64,000 nt of DNA from Lepidurus packardi (Eukaryota > Arthropoda > Branchiopoda > Notostraca > Triopsidae). The position numbers and the translations under genes are program-made. The stretch's first letter is position 1. Each line of letters begins with the position of its first letter. The notes beneath the pieces are model-generated. The model ran no database searches and was not told where the DNA came from. It saw nothing but the letters and a program-made list of their open reading frames with translations. The stretch is from the NCBI GenBank assembly GCA_023053545.1, contig JAKZAN010000007.1:3906001-3970000 (forward strand), given 5' to 3'. Below, piece by piece: positions 1-12,200 of this stretch.

Positions 1-3000
1 AAAAGTTTATGAAATTCCATTGAAAAAGGGTATAAATCAGTGCCCCCTTCTGACCAAAAGTGATCAACTACTTGCCTTAAAGAAAGCAAATATTTCAAAT
101 CTTGCATTACGGCAACTAACGGAATGAATCTTGCTCATTGCCCAGATATCACGGATCGTGCCGTTGGAAATGGAGTTATTACACTACTGCTTGGAACATG
201 ATTGGACGGTTAAACCGTACACTCAGCTTGTTTTACGGTTAACTCCAACATGTTGATCCTGTCTAACAGTAATTACGTTCCTCTGTGACCAGCTGCGACC
301 CAAGGAGAGCTTTCGGGGTTGTTATTTCGTCGAGATATTCTACCGTTGTTTGTCCTCGCACTTGCAAGACTATATATTCAGATACGTATAGCACTTGAGC
401 CAAGAGGCGTTTCCCCTTTATCACCAGTCCTGAAGTCATGGGGTATTTGCATATTTCATTGTCGGAGCCATAGAGCTTTTGTGTAATAAACGTTCGTGGT
501 CGTTAAAAAGGTTTTACATTCTCAGAGTCCGCCCTTTATTTAAACAATGTTAATAACGGTTGGGTCTGCGCTCAATTTGCACCAAACTTATTGGCACACT
601 AGTTTCATGCAAGTGTTGCTTGGTCTACTCCTGCTCCGGTTAATTTGGCTTAATAGACTCACTTTACTTTAACACCTTCCAAGTATGTGGGGCTGGCTAT
701 CCTTTGCACCTCGGCCGCGCGGCTCTTTTACTTACAAGTGGCTTTCATTACAAAACAGGGACTCCTTGACCCAAGTTTCATCTTTTTCTTCTTCCCCAAG
801 ACATCTTTTCTCAGGTTTGAGCGCTCAGCTCCTTGCTCGCAATAGTACTCTACAATAGAGCCAAGATCCATTGAACAACCAATTAAGTCATTCCCGTTGC
901 TAGGTGCCGCCTCTTTACGTCTTTTTTGTCACTGGACCGCCAAATTCTTTCCAAACGAGCTTATGCATATAAGAACGAAAAACGAAATAAACTTTCTTCT
1001 TTTTTATAGTACGCCATCAATTGAGGTTGCCAATCTCCTTTAGCAAATCTTTTTTGGTGCTCTTGTAAAATTTTTACTTACTTTTAAGTCTTTTTTTCGG
1101 AACCACGAAATGAAACCATGAAATTGACCCAATTCTATTACTGCATCAGCCAAAACCCTATGCTTTTAAGGTTCACTTGTTCAATGCACGCACAGTTATA
1201 AAAGTAATTACCTTTGTTAGAAGGTCTCGAGGTTTTAGCAATCATCCCGACCTTCTTAGCCTTCTCAGCTTACTTCCAACGCTAAGGAACCATCCCCGTT
1301 CAATCACTGTTTTCCTGCTTCTTGATATACGTCATCAAGCATGTCATCGCTGCATGTATACCCAAGGCAGGGACGCACACACGCAGTAATAGGTATAGAA
1401 GGTCCCCAGAGATCTGTCCTATTGTGTTTTCCCACCTCCCACAACATCCTATGATTGCTACTAATGGTCCCTGGCGCCAAGTATGGAAATATCTGGAAAC
1501 CTTCAGATTGATTTCCCATAATTCCCAATTCTTCACTTCCTGGAAAAGCTATATGCTCAACCAAGCACGAAGTCTTTCGTCGACCCAGCAGAGCGTGAAC
1601 TTCTGCCAGATTATGTAATTTTCAATGCACGCAAAAGGATGTTTAAAGTTGTCTTTGGTAATCGAAAATTGATCCAAATCAAAGTGTGCAATACTTGATC
1701 AGTCATCGAATCTGATTCTAACGAACAACGAACTTCCATTAGTTTGATTAACGGTCTCAAAATTAAGTTTTATAAAGGAATAAGAACTTTGTGCGATCAG
1801 TGCATCTCTCTAACCAAGAGCTCCATGAATGTGTCCAAATCTGAATGATTCTGTATACGGATACTGAACCGGTCAAGAAAGTCAGACACTTTTCGTCATA
1901 TTGCTGCATTCCTGAAACTTCATTGAGAACCCAAGCCATCTCGCGGAGTCGCTAGCCTGCTGGGAATGCGCGACACTCGTTTTTATCATCCAAAGCAACG
2001 AAACAAAAAACCAACACGAAGTAACAGAGTGCTGCCCACGATTTCCAATACGGAGATGCTGCTTGCCTTTCCGATGCGAGAGTCTCAGCGGGTCTCAAAT
2101 CAAAGCTACAAAATCCTGTACCATCCGCGCCCTGGGACGCAGAAATGTTCGCTCGCCTGGAAACTGAAAAATACCAAACCGTCTCTGCTTACCAAGCAAA
2201 CAAGTCAACTAAACCTTAGCGACAGACTCCCAGCAGCGCTCCACTGACTTTTTTCAACGTTTAAAACTAGCCAGTGTCTTTTTCTCGTAGAATTCTCAAA
2301 AGCTTTCCTTGCCAAAATTCTCTCGCAAGTGGCGAAATATATCCCCTTAGTACTTCGCTCGCTTAAAAAAAATAGAAACTCCAAATTGCCTGTTTTGATC
2401 CAAAACCTTAAGTAAAGTAGATGTAGCCTATAGTGTAGGACGCGATAAAGACGCTTATGGACCGAGATTTGTTCGCGAGAAATCGCTGCGACCGCCGTAG
2501 GGCATTTCTACCCAAGTTTTCAAACCACAAGTAGCGTGTCAACCTCCGCCCCGCATTCTTGTTTGCTCCAGAAGAATAGTAAATAACACGGGAAACTCAA
2601 CTCCTGGAAAGCGGGGGGAGAGAAAAAGAGACGTGAACAACAAAAGAGACCGAAAGCATCAAGCGATGTCTTTTGGAGACGCCATCAGTGCCAAGTGGCC
2701 TGTCTCGGACGTTCTGATACTATCCCTGCAATCCGGCAATGAGGCTCCTTGGGGAGGCTGCCGTCTGTAACTTTGGTGCGTGTCTTTCTAAGTTACGGGG
2801 GTGGTCGCTCGAGAGTCTAGTAGACCTTCGAACACACACACTGCCCTATGTACTACACCCAGAAGGTGACCGAGTCTATTTTCTGTGAAATAATACGGAA
2901 AAGCTTTATTTGGAGCCCCTGTGGCACAATCGTTCACGTTAACATGGTTGTAGTGCTAAAAAGCTTTTCTTAACTTCTCTAGGTTAGGGTAACCTAAAAG

Positions 3001-5001
3001 CGGAGCCAGATTAGCTCCATAAAAGGGTATCTAGTACCCCTGACACTTATACCCAGTGTATGGCTAAATGGGGGCGTTTTAACTTAACAGCGAGACGGGA
3101 ACTATCGACGAATAAGCTTGGTATAACATTTTCTTCGAGAGAGAAAGCCTCACCGATAAATAAAAATACAAATACATCGAGTGGCTGGATAGGGAAATCA
3201 CTATCAATTCCCTGACGCTATCTTTGTCGTATGATTCAATATTGGCCCACATCGACTACATAGTAGTATTATTTCTGCAAACACGCAAGAAGGGATTTCG
3301 CTAAAGGGCAAAGCAATACCAAGTACGCAAACAAGGGTCTAGTCTAGTATATGTATATAAGTGTATCAGTGCCAATATATCAATGCCAAAATCTTGCATA
3401 TCCACGAAATCCTAACACAACAAAACCCAATTTCTTTCAACCGAAAAGTTGGAACGCAAGAAGTTTGGCCCCGTTATTCTTAATTAATGCCGAGCAAAGT
3501 TGCCTAAAAACTGAAACCTTGCAAGTTGCAACAACAAGATGAAAAACAGATAAACTTATCGATCTTTGTAGCTTTGTTCATCTTATATCCCTCCCTACGT
3601 AGCAAGATCTATATAAAGACTATTTTGATTTATCTATTTTTCTCTTTTTGCGGAGTCACACAGTTCTATTACAAAAACAACGTTGTAGCATAAGCAGGGA
3701 GAAAAAAAGAAACCTAATCTTTTTACTATAAGCCGAAGAGAGCTGTGCTGCTACAGCAAACTGTGGGGCAAAATTGTAGTTTTCAGAATGAAAACAAGCG
3801 TCGAAACTTTGCCGGCTACTAGCCATCAATTTCTTTTTTAATTACTTACACAAGGCTTTGGCAAAACAATAACAAAAGTCAGCGCCATCTGTGACAGTTT
3901 CGTATCAATAAGCTAAAGTATACGGGAGCCTTAAGTAGTTATGTGCGATAAAATCTCTTAATCTTACGCATAAAAAAGTCTCTTTCACTAATCACTATTC
4001 CTATACTACACTGATAAAGCTTCGAGCATATTGGTATAGGTGATGTAGAGGAGGCAGGAAGGAAACCCATGATAGCAAACAGAGTAATTAATACGGAAAG
4101 GAAGCCTAAAGGCTTTCAGCCACTGTTTCCTTTCTAAGACAATAGCAATGGTCAATGTCACACCATTTGGATCCCCTTTGGCTAAGAACAGTTCTTGCTT
4201 TCTTTATTTACAGACAACCCAAAGCTGCTCATCTTCGTTCAATCACGCACATATTAGTACACTCCAGACAGGGCTTCAAAAGCTTGGCATCGCATGTTTT
4301 TTTTTTGCTTTTTTTTTATCAAACGCTTAATGGTTGGCTGCCATGCAATACAAATGACTTACTAATCCTAAACGAACGCTTAACTGTGAAAACTCGTTTG
4401 CCTTCCATAAGGTTGGCCTAGCCGTCTGTATAATCTATTAGTTTACACATAACCGGGTGAATTTGGTAACTATGGGTACGCATTCCAAAAGCCTATTTTT
4501 CTTTATGACCGTGACATTCTCCTTACTATCACTAACAAACTATAATGTGCAGTTTGTTACAACTCCAAAGGGACTATGATCAGCGGTGATCAACATGTGA
4601 CCAAGCAGAGACCTAGCGGCACTGAACGAAACTAAACCAAAAAGTAAGTACAGTAACAGTTGTGATCGAAACCAACCTAACTTCGCTTGACTGGTTGACT
4701 TACTAGCTCTAGCCTAACACTTTACGCTACAGTGCCAACATTATTCACATGCTTACACAAGAGAATTTAGTTAATGATCTGAAATACAATTTTAGGATGT
4801 TTTATAATTACAAGCGATAAGAATGCGAGCCTTTGAAGCCTATCCATATAACCACGAATATCAGTTGTTAAGTGGTTTAATCGCTTTCCAGTACGCATAA
4901 TTATTTCCTACCCTTTGGAACAATTTTTAGAAAAAATCATTGTAATGGGAAATTCTCCGTTTGATTTTTTCTTTCCACGCAAGCATTGGATTTTTTTTTA
5001 C
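1..5001. other. Left flank, probably intron of the Dpr gene; no exon recognised
   Basis: The Dpr gene on the minus strand has a good splice donor at 5001 and its second Ig domain is not found to the left, so this stretch is probably intronic. I see no Ig-like, transmembrane or other recognisable exon here on either strand. Short ORFs around 1177-1620 and 1966-2247 have no family signature. The only repeat I can name is the end of a family A element at about 3848-3930. The rest is AT-rich single-copy-looking sequence with several poly-A/T runs. Confidence 0.5.
3848..3930 (-). repeat. Family A inverted-repeat element, one end only
   Basis: The stretch ends in AAGCTAAAGTATACGGGAGCC followed directly by TTAA, the mirror image of the family A terminus GGCTCCCGTATACCTTAGCT seen at 8963 and 33786. 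About 80 bp inward it stays similar, in reverse complement, to 33786-33885 (both contain a GCAAAACAATA block and a GCCATCTGTGAC-like block). No matching opposite end is visible nearby, so this copy is truncated or too diverged to recognise. Confidence 0.6.
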
Positions 5002-6682
5002 CTGTAACTATAAGTTGGACGACATGTATTCTGGGCGGATGCGTGGAAACCTGGCATTCGTACAACCCCTCGTCTCGCGGGTTGGCATATTTGATTTGCA
5101 ATCTCCAGTCGTTGGGATGCTGGAAATGGAGCGAGAAGCGCGAATCCGTGCTGTAGGTATGCAATCCGAACGTCAATAAATGGAGGTCATCCCTATGCCG
5201 CCGAACCCAAGATACCTATCAAATAGAGAGAAAAAAGTGCAATTGGGTTTCGTTCATGTCTCAGAACTACTATATACCAAAAAACCCAATTTATTTCAAA
5301 AACAAACTCAAAATCGTATTTCTACAAACATTTCGCCGCAAATTTATCCTTAAAAAAACTCCGTAGGAAATAAAAAATCAAATACCTCGCAAACAGCTAT
5401 AATATCCTATATAGTGAACACACAATTTCCTATGCAAACCCGAAGACCAAATACATCCCTTTAAGAAGAAAGCTAGACTTGCTTCTTTTTTAAGCTTTTA
5501 TGATACTTAAATAAAAAGAAAAATTAAGATTTTAAACATTAAGAGAAACATCTTGCTAGACTTTCTCGCTACATAAACTGCCTTATAATAAGCAACATTA
5601 GACCAAATTGGGTATTTTTATATTTTTTTTTAAAAAAACAAAAAAAAGAAAAAGTATGTTAGACCCTGACACGCTATTCTCTAAAAAAAATATTCTCAGT
5701 AAAGAAATTGTACGCTAATGGGCAAAGCGAACACTAAGGGGGCAAAAAAAAATGAAAACCCCATATAAAGTTTAGTATTTTCTCTCCGATTCCTGTTTTT
5801 TTCTTTCAAGCGAAAGAATATTACGTTTTCCACTCTTTCGAGGGTAGAGAATGCTTATTAAGACTTGTATGCCCGTTAAGAAAAAGAGCAATAACGTGGG
5901 AATTCCATCAGCTGAGCAAGCTGAGTCAATTGCTCGGCACGTTTAGATATTTGCGTACAAAATTTATGTCTCGCCAAGCTGCCCGGTTATTTCCTTTGTT
6001 CCTCAGCAATCTTTCCTCCTTCCCAATTAATTAACTGCAACTCGCAAAAGGTGGTAAATATAAAATAAGATAAAAAAAAACGAATCTAAACTAACGCTAT
6101 TTTACGTGTATGTAACAGGAAAAAAGAGATGTACCGTCTTGTCCTGGAGATCATGCACACGGCAATGCAGAAATGCTGTTCCTCCTAATTGGACAGTGAC
6201 ATTGGAGATAAAAGAGGTTTCCTCGAAAAAGGGCAGCCTGTCAGGTAAATCTTTGGTGTCCAATGTCGTCTCCACGCCAACGCCCGCATTTTCGAGCGCC
6301 AGCGCCAATGGCGCTCCTACTCCTAATTCGGCGCTTCTGCTTCCCTTCACGCTCCTTAAAGGCAGCGCATTTTGAAGAAGACCGCTTGGGATCCCAGTTC
6401 GCAACAATCCTACCTGGATCATAAGCAAGGGTTCCGCTGGAGCTAAAGAAAAGGAAGAAAAATTGATTTAATCAAATGCCGAAAACGAAAGTCTTAAGAA
6501 AAAATACTAGAACTGCTGGTTTCTGAACTCGGCGTTTTGGTAGCTGAAAGTTCTGTAGTACTCGCGGCAGGGAGTCCATAACTAGCCAGGACCATGAGGC
6601 AGCAACAGCAGTAATATCGAAGTACCCAGCCGCAGTAAAACGCCGTGAGGTTGGTGCTACTGATGGAAGGAAGGCTTTTCAT
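5002..6682 (-). CDS. Dpr-family Ig-domain neuronal recognition protein, 5' part (3 exons, incomplete)
   Basis: Exons read 6682-6508, 6442-6135 and 5215-5002, with GT-AG introns of 65 and 919 bp whose phases agree; they encode about 232 residues and the frame runs on into an exon outside the window. The ATG at 6682 is the first in frame. Residues about 14-40 hold a Cys/Leu-rich hydrophobic stretch, a signal or anchor segment, then a Ser/Thr/Ala-rich linker. The first Ig V-type domain follows: NVTVQLGGTAFLHC with the first Cys, the core VSWVRR, then DEGLYECQVSTHPP with the second Cys. The YECQVSTHPP ending and the FGLHTYSTDSRF block are Dpr hallmarks; the NDW...ANPRDEG pattern recalls the Dpr16/17/18/20 subgroup. 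Dpr proteins bind DIP partners on synaptic partner cells. The second Ig domain and the membrane anchor are not in the window. Confidence 0.85.
5216..6134 (-). other. Intron inside the Dpr first Ig domain
   Basis: This 919-bp intron splits the Ig domain exactly between DLQDKT and VSWVRR, in phase 0, with donor ACG|GTACAT and acceptor TTGATAG|GTA read on the minus strand. It is strongly AT-rich with many A and T runs and holds no other feature that I can see. Confidence 0.7.
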
Positions 6683-7144
6683 GTTTTCATCTGCATTTCT
6701 ATCCGCAGCCAATGTGTGGCAAATGGAAGGAACACGCTCTCCTTTTATTTTAAAAGGCTTCCAGGCAAACCCAATTTTCTTCTTCTCGATCTTTACTTTC
6801 TTAACTCCACAAACGAGGAAGAAAAAAATGACTGGGTATGTTGATACGGTGCGTAAATATACATATATTTATGCACTTAACAGGATGAGCAGCTGGGAAG
6901 TGGAATGGATAGTAGTCCCTGGTGATCTGTCGGGAGAGAAACCAAAACAGTTTTGTCAGAACTCAAAAGATCCCGTTTCCCCATGCATGCAACTGGCACA
7001 ACCTTCAGCTGTACGGAAAATTACGCTTGATTTCGCCCGTTATACTTACTGAGCAAATGCGTGAACGCTTAAAGGGTTAGTAACATTGTCTTTAAAAAAA
7101 AGTTTTAAACATTTTAATGCCTAAAATGTAAAAAGGTGAATTAA

Positions 7145-7698
7145 GGCTCCCATATATTATACAATTCAGAAGCAAATCAAGCATAGAAACTTGCCGTCAA
7201 TTGGCTATCTATTTGTTTTCTTACTTTCTTACGCAAAGCTATCGCAAAACAAAACACATTCTTTGGATTTAGTGACAAACCGGTGCTATATATCCCACTG
7301 TCAAAACTGACACTAGTGTGTTAATTTCTTAACGTGAATTTTTTTCAGCTAATGGAGTGGAAGAAAGTACAAGTATTAACAATTCTCATGAACGAAAGTT
7401 GATAATAACCTAGCCTAAGCTACCCCGAACCTAATCTAACTTAACCTTGAAACATTCGCAACGTTTCTAATCGACCCACCAATTTTCAACTCGAATTTTC
7501 AACTCCGGTAAAAACCACCAGCGGAGTACGTGACACCCTGTTTGTCATCCTTTTCCGGAGAACGTGTTGTAACAATTTGACACACTAGTGTCAGTTTTGA
7601 CCACCAGATTTTTAACCAGAGAACCTGTTGGCAAATAAAAACAAACATCAGTGCCATCTGTGACTCCTTCGAACGAATAAACTAAGGTATACGGACCC
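7145..7698. mobile_element. Degenerate family A element with a nested inverted-repeat element
   Basis: The left end reads TTAAGGCTCCCATAT and the right end, reversed, TTAAGGGTCCGTATACCTTAG, so both ends resemble the family A terminus and sit on TTAA. The block at about 7640-7690 (CAGTGCCATCTGTGAC, then ACTAAGGTATACGG) matches the subterminal part of other family A copies. The 554-bp length, larger than the 243 bp of the copy at 8963, is explained largely by a second element nested at 7300-7601. No coding capacity is seen. Confidence 0.5.
7300..7601. mobile_element. Nested MITE-like element with perfect 22-bp inverted repeats
   Basis: TCAAAACTGACACTAGTGTG at 7301-7320 recurs as its exact reverse complement at 7581-7600, and one further base pairs on each side, giving perfect 22-bp arms at 7300-7321 and 7580-7601 that enclose a 302-bp unit. 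It has no ORF of note. A target-site duplication is not clear. It lies inside a family A element, so it inserted later. Confidence 0.5.
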
Positions 7699-8962
7699 TT
7701 AAAGAAAAATAATTTTCCGTAAGGTAATCCAAAAGATATTAATTTTGCTAGTGAGTAGGGCACGTAATCCTAGATCCATCTCGTATGGCGCGCAAAGTGA
7801 ATTTGAACCTCGCAACATGAGTTTCCCTTACCTAAAAGAGCTGTCTACATAATTCCTTCTAAAGAATAGAATACAGTAAGCAATTCTGTCAGTTAGCAAA
7901 GGGCGTGGGCTTAAGGGGGAACGTCAAAGAAATAAGATGCTAGTTTTAGATTTGTCAAACTTTAAATCACGATAAGTAATCGTCAGTCTAAGTAAGTTTT
8001 CCATTTTCTTTTAAGATTCATTGTAGCGACGGTTAGCATGGTTAGGAATGAATCAACTTATACGACGCCCGAATCAAGGGTTTCCCTTCTACAGAAAAGC
8101 CAACAGTGGTTTGTAAGCCAGTTTGGCAGCATTAAAGGTAAACACAACAGTCATTTCCAGGAGCTTTTAAGCAAATTTTTCACTTTGGCCCGCGAAAAAG
8201 TGTGAAAAAAAAAACAAAGAAAAAAATCTCATAAAACTGGCGTGAACAATAGGAACGATTGTTGGAGCCAATTTACTTTTCTTCAACGTTACCATGGTTT
8301 CAACGATCTCAACACGGACCATGAGTCTCAAGTCGCGTTTTTTATTGTCTTTTTTCTAGAAAAAGGGAGGAAAAAAATTACTCACGCTCTTCTTGCACTG
8401 TCTCACTCATCGGGTGCTCGTCGCCATGGATGGCGGATAAGCAAACTTTAGGTGGAAATGAAAGCTCGCAAGCAGATCCGCCCTGAAGACAATACTTGGC
8501 ATCCTCGTTTCTCTTGTTTCTCGCACTAGCTGGGGTATTTACTGGCTCTATTTTAGGAACGAACGGGGGCATAAGCTCAATATCCAATTACGAGCAATAA
8601 TTAACCCAGGATTAGGTACAAAAACAAAACTTGCTAATGTAAGTAAATATAAACCTTAGCTTATGTATCCAGCCTGCGTCGTTCGTCTCAACGTAGCTTT
8701 CAACTTTTAAAAATAAGAGAAGAAAATCTTTCCAAATTCGGAAATAAACCAAGTCCTTCACGGTAGTTTAATTAAAACGACTATGATTTCATTGAAGGCA
8801 TCCCATGTGAAAAATGAAATTAAGGTCGACCGAAATACTAGACTGCAAAACTATGCAACCCTGCCATAATCTTTACATTTCCCATATTACTAGCTTCATT
8901 TTTAATAGGGTTAAATATTATAAAGAAACAAATTCAGCCATATGTACTAATCAACTGATTAC

Positions 8963-9205
8963 GGCTCCCGTATACCTTAGCTTATTGCTGCGAAAAGTCA
9001 CAGATGGCGTTGGTGTTTGTTATTGTTCTTCCGTAAGAAAGTAAAAAAAGAAACATTTAGCTAATTCCTGGTAATGTCCCAAATTAAGTCGTCGATGCTC
9101 AAGCTTACAGTAAAAAATTTTTCATGAAATGTGCTGGTTTTCAAGAAAAATCGTTCCGAAATTCCCCAGCTAACCGCTTATACCGAGCTAAGGTATACGG
9201 GAGCT
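8963..9205. mobile_element. Family A MITE, nearly complete copy
   Basis: This copy of about 243 bp has both ends: it starts GGCTCCCGTATACCTTAGCT and ends AGCTAAGGTATACGGGAGC, which are reverse complements over about 19 bp. Flanks are TTAC on the left and TTTAA on the right, consistent with an original TTAA target. The interior has no ORF. It is the best reference copy for the family in this window. Confidence 0.7.
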
Positions 9206-12200
9206 TTAAATAAATTCTGCAGAATATCCGATAATTTCATGAAAAAAAAAGCCACCAGCCATATTTACTTTAACAGCCTAGAATATTTTCATTTTTATGT
9301 ATGAACTATCGATTTTAAAAGGATTTATTCTACACTAGCAGGCTCGCATATTATAGCTTTTATTGGATCTAATTTAAAAATTTCCGGACAGTAAAGTCTT
9401 TTATCACAGAAACGTTAGCCATTTTAACGCGTAGCAACCTGCTGACATTGCCTTTTTTTCTCCCCCCTCTGTTTTGTTCTTTTCTTAGGAATTTTATATC
9501 CGTCTATTTCACGTTCCCCAACTTCAAAGCTTTGGAGTATAAGCTCGATTGCCGGGATTTGGAAGATTCTGGGCCTCTCGCGGACGTCCAGGCCTTCACC
9601 CCTATCTAATATTGGCCTTATTGGGATAGAAACACGCTTTGTTTTAGTGCAACATTGGAATCGAAGTGCCGGCTCAATTTCATTACAGGAATTTCTTTCT
9701 TTTTTCTTATTTTTTATCCCGTCTCCTCACGCTTGTCTAATTATTTTTTCAATTCAATGAAACTATCCCACGTCTTGGTTCAAGCAAATTATATTGCTTT
9801 CTGAGATCGTTCAAAGCAAGTTAAAAGCGTATTCCGTTCCCCCTTTCGTACTACATAGAGTTGAACCAAGTATCCCATATCTTTTTGTTCCTGGATCCCC
9901 ATAACGGATCCAAGCCCAGAGAGCTTTATCATATTTTAAACGTCCCAAAGCAAGGCTATAACTATCCGTTTCTTGCTTAAGCTCAAAAGAAGAGCTTCTA
10001 AGAAATATTTAAAAAATCTAAAAAAAAGTCAGTTTAACCTTTTCAGAGAAGTTCGTTGCCTCCAAAGGCTAAAAAGCAGTGTGGCAGAACAAGGCAGTGG
10101 CGACAGTGATGAAACGGAAGAAAATGCCATCCCTGGAGATCCCAACGTGAAAGATATCACGCAGCAGCCCTTTTATTTCTGCGCGGAAAGCTGCAGAAAT
10201 GTCTTCGCAATACCTCTAAACGGAATACCATCCAAACCCGAGTCCCTCTTAAGTTGTCTTCTTTAAAACCTTTTGACTTCCTTTCCCTCTCTCTTGCTGC
10301 TCCTCTTTCTTTCTCCCATACATAAAGCTATTGCTGCAGCTATGTGCCTCTGCGCTGCAGAAGCATTGTATTTTTTGCGGGTGTCGTCTGTTCTTTTCCG
10401 AAAATCCACAAGACGAGAGCAAGAGAACCACTTTGACCTTTGTCTCAGCACGAAATAGGACCTATTATATTACCTACCCCAAAGGAACATTTCTACGACT
10501 ACCCCGTTCTGTAAGTAATACAAGTTCGACAACTAACTGTTCATTCTGCCAATCCCAGTTGTAGATTATTCAGAGGGTCAAACTCTGAAGAAGATTTGTC
10601 GCATAAAAACCATCCAAACCAGAAACAATGGACTGGGGACGACAGGACCAGAAAGCTCATCCGTTATACACAAAGTATTTTCGTTTTGCTTAAGATAAAA
10701 GAATAAATGACGAGGTTTCGGATTCTGGTTGATGGTACCCATGACGTCGTAAGACGTTGTCATAGCAACTGACCTTACGAACTCGGCTTGATAGCATCTC
10801 GGAAGACGGGTAATTCCACACAGATTCCGATTTTACCAACGTTTTGCGAGGACCCAATGACTGGTGATCCATACTTGTTGGCTTAGTATAAGTACACGGC
10901 TACACATAATTTTCAATATTGCTCATAATTACATTGAATTTTATTTCATCATTATTCCCATTGTTTACTTTCATAATGTATGGTGTGGCGTCTTTCAATA
11001 CTGAATAATAACACGACCGCTACAGTGTGCTGTTATGTTTGCTTTTATACTGTCTGTCAACCGCAATGCTTAGCGAGCCAATTACACAAGGGTTTATTTT
11101 AAAAACTTCACAGTCTTTTACCAACGTTAATACATAAAGGTCTGGTTTAATATTTTATAACAGTTTTTATGTTTTTCAAAGAGATATTTAGGGCGTCCAG
11201 AATGTAAAGCCCAAGCCAAATCGTTTAAGTTTTATTCCAACCATGTTATAATGCTTCAAAACAACTCAAGGGTCATTTATCTCTGCTTTAGTCAACGTTT
11301 ACATTTATGGCATTAAATCCAGACCATGAGTTCTCCTGTCATCAAATAAGGAACGTCCAGGCGACATTAATCTTGAAGAAGAAACAAATCCCGCGATGTC
11401 ATCATGTGACCAGGACAACCGGTAACCCTAGAAAAGCCGCTTTCCAACGGATGAAAGCTTAATATTACTTAACCAATTACTCTACCTTGTTCGCCATGTT
11501 AGAGATCAACACACAATAAAGAATCTATGAAACTTAATAGGACCATTATTCTGACATGGCAATCGGTAAAAAAAAAATGCTGTCGGGTGGACAAGTTGCT
11601 ATTATTGGCACGTGCAATGCTACGTGTAGGATATTTGCGAATTGTTCGCAAAAGCAGCCCTCTAGACAAGCTGTTGTCCATGGGAAATCCTTCAACGTCC
11701 GCTTTGGCATAGAACAGGAAGGTTATCGCTCATAAGTCGTCCAAAGCACGAGCTCAGGTCGACAGAAACCTCATTTCCCGTCCACCTTGAGGGCAAAGAG
11801 AAACGACCGGGATTGCCTATACTCGTCCATCCAACAAAAAGTCGTTTCGAGTTCTATATACCTATTCTTCTTCTTTAAAAACAATGGCTGCCAGAGACAA
11901 TTACTTCTGTACTTGTAGCTCTAACCCTCACGCTCATAGCCCCGGAAAGTGGTGGATTTCTGTGACGTTAAAGGGAAGCACTTCCCATCCAAAGCTATAT
12001 TTCTTCAAGGCTTTTGGTATGAAGTCCTGACAACTGTATATTGATTCTGAGTAAAATATAACCGTCAATTTTGTTCGTTTTTTAGTTATTCGTTCTGGGC
12101 TGTTTAAGCATCTCCAGTTTGGGTAGAATAGAAATAGATTAAAACCTCGTCAAGTCCGAGTTGGAAGGCGAAAGATTTCACGGTTTCGAGTATTACTGCG

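Larger units (their letters stand above)
6713..8962. other. Upstream of the Dpr first coding exon; no gene seen
   Basis: Apart from the nested elements at 7145-7698 I recognise nothing coding here. The Dpr promoter or 5' untranslated exons could lie here, but I cannot identify a core promoter from sequence alone. ORFs on both strands are short, lack family motifs and mostly lack an ATG start. Confidence 0.4.

Noticed and set aside
9973-10266. 97-codon frame with a basic, acidic and polar peptide
   Set aside because: The composition looks coding, but it begins at TTG, lacks clear splice sites and is not recognised.
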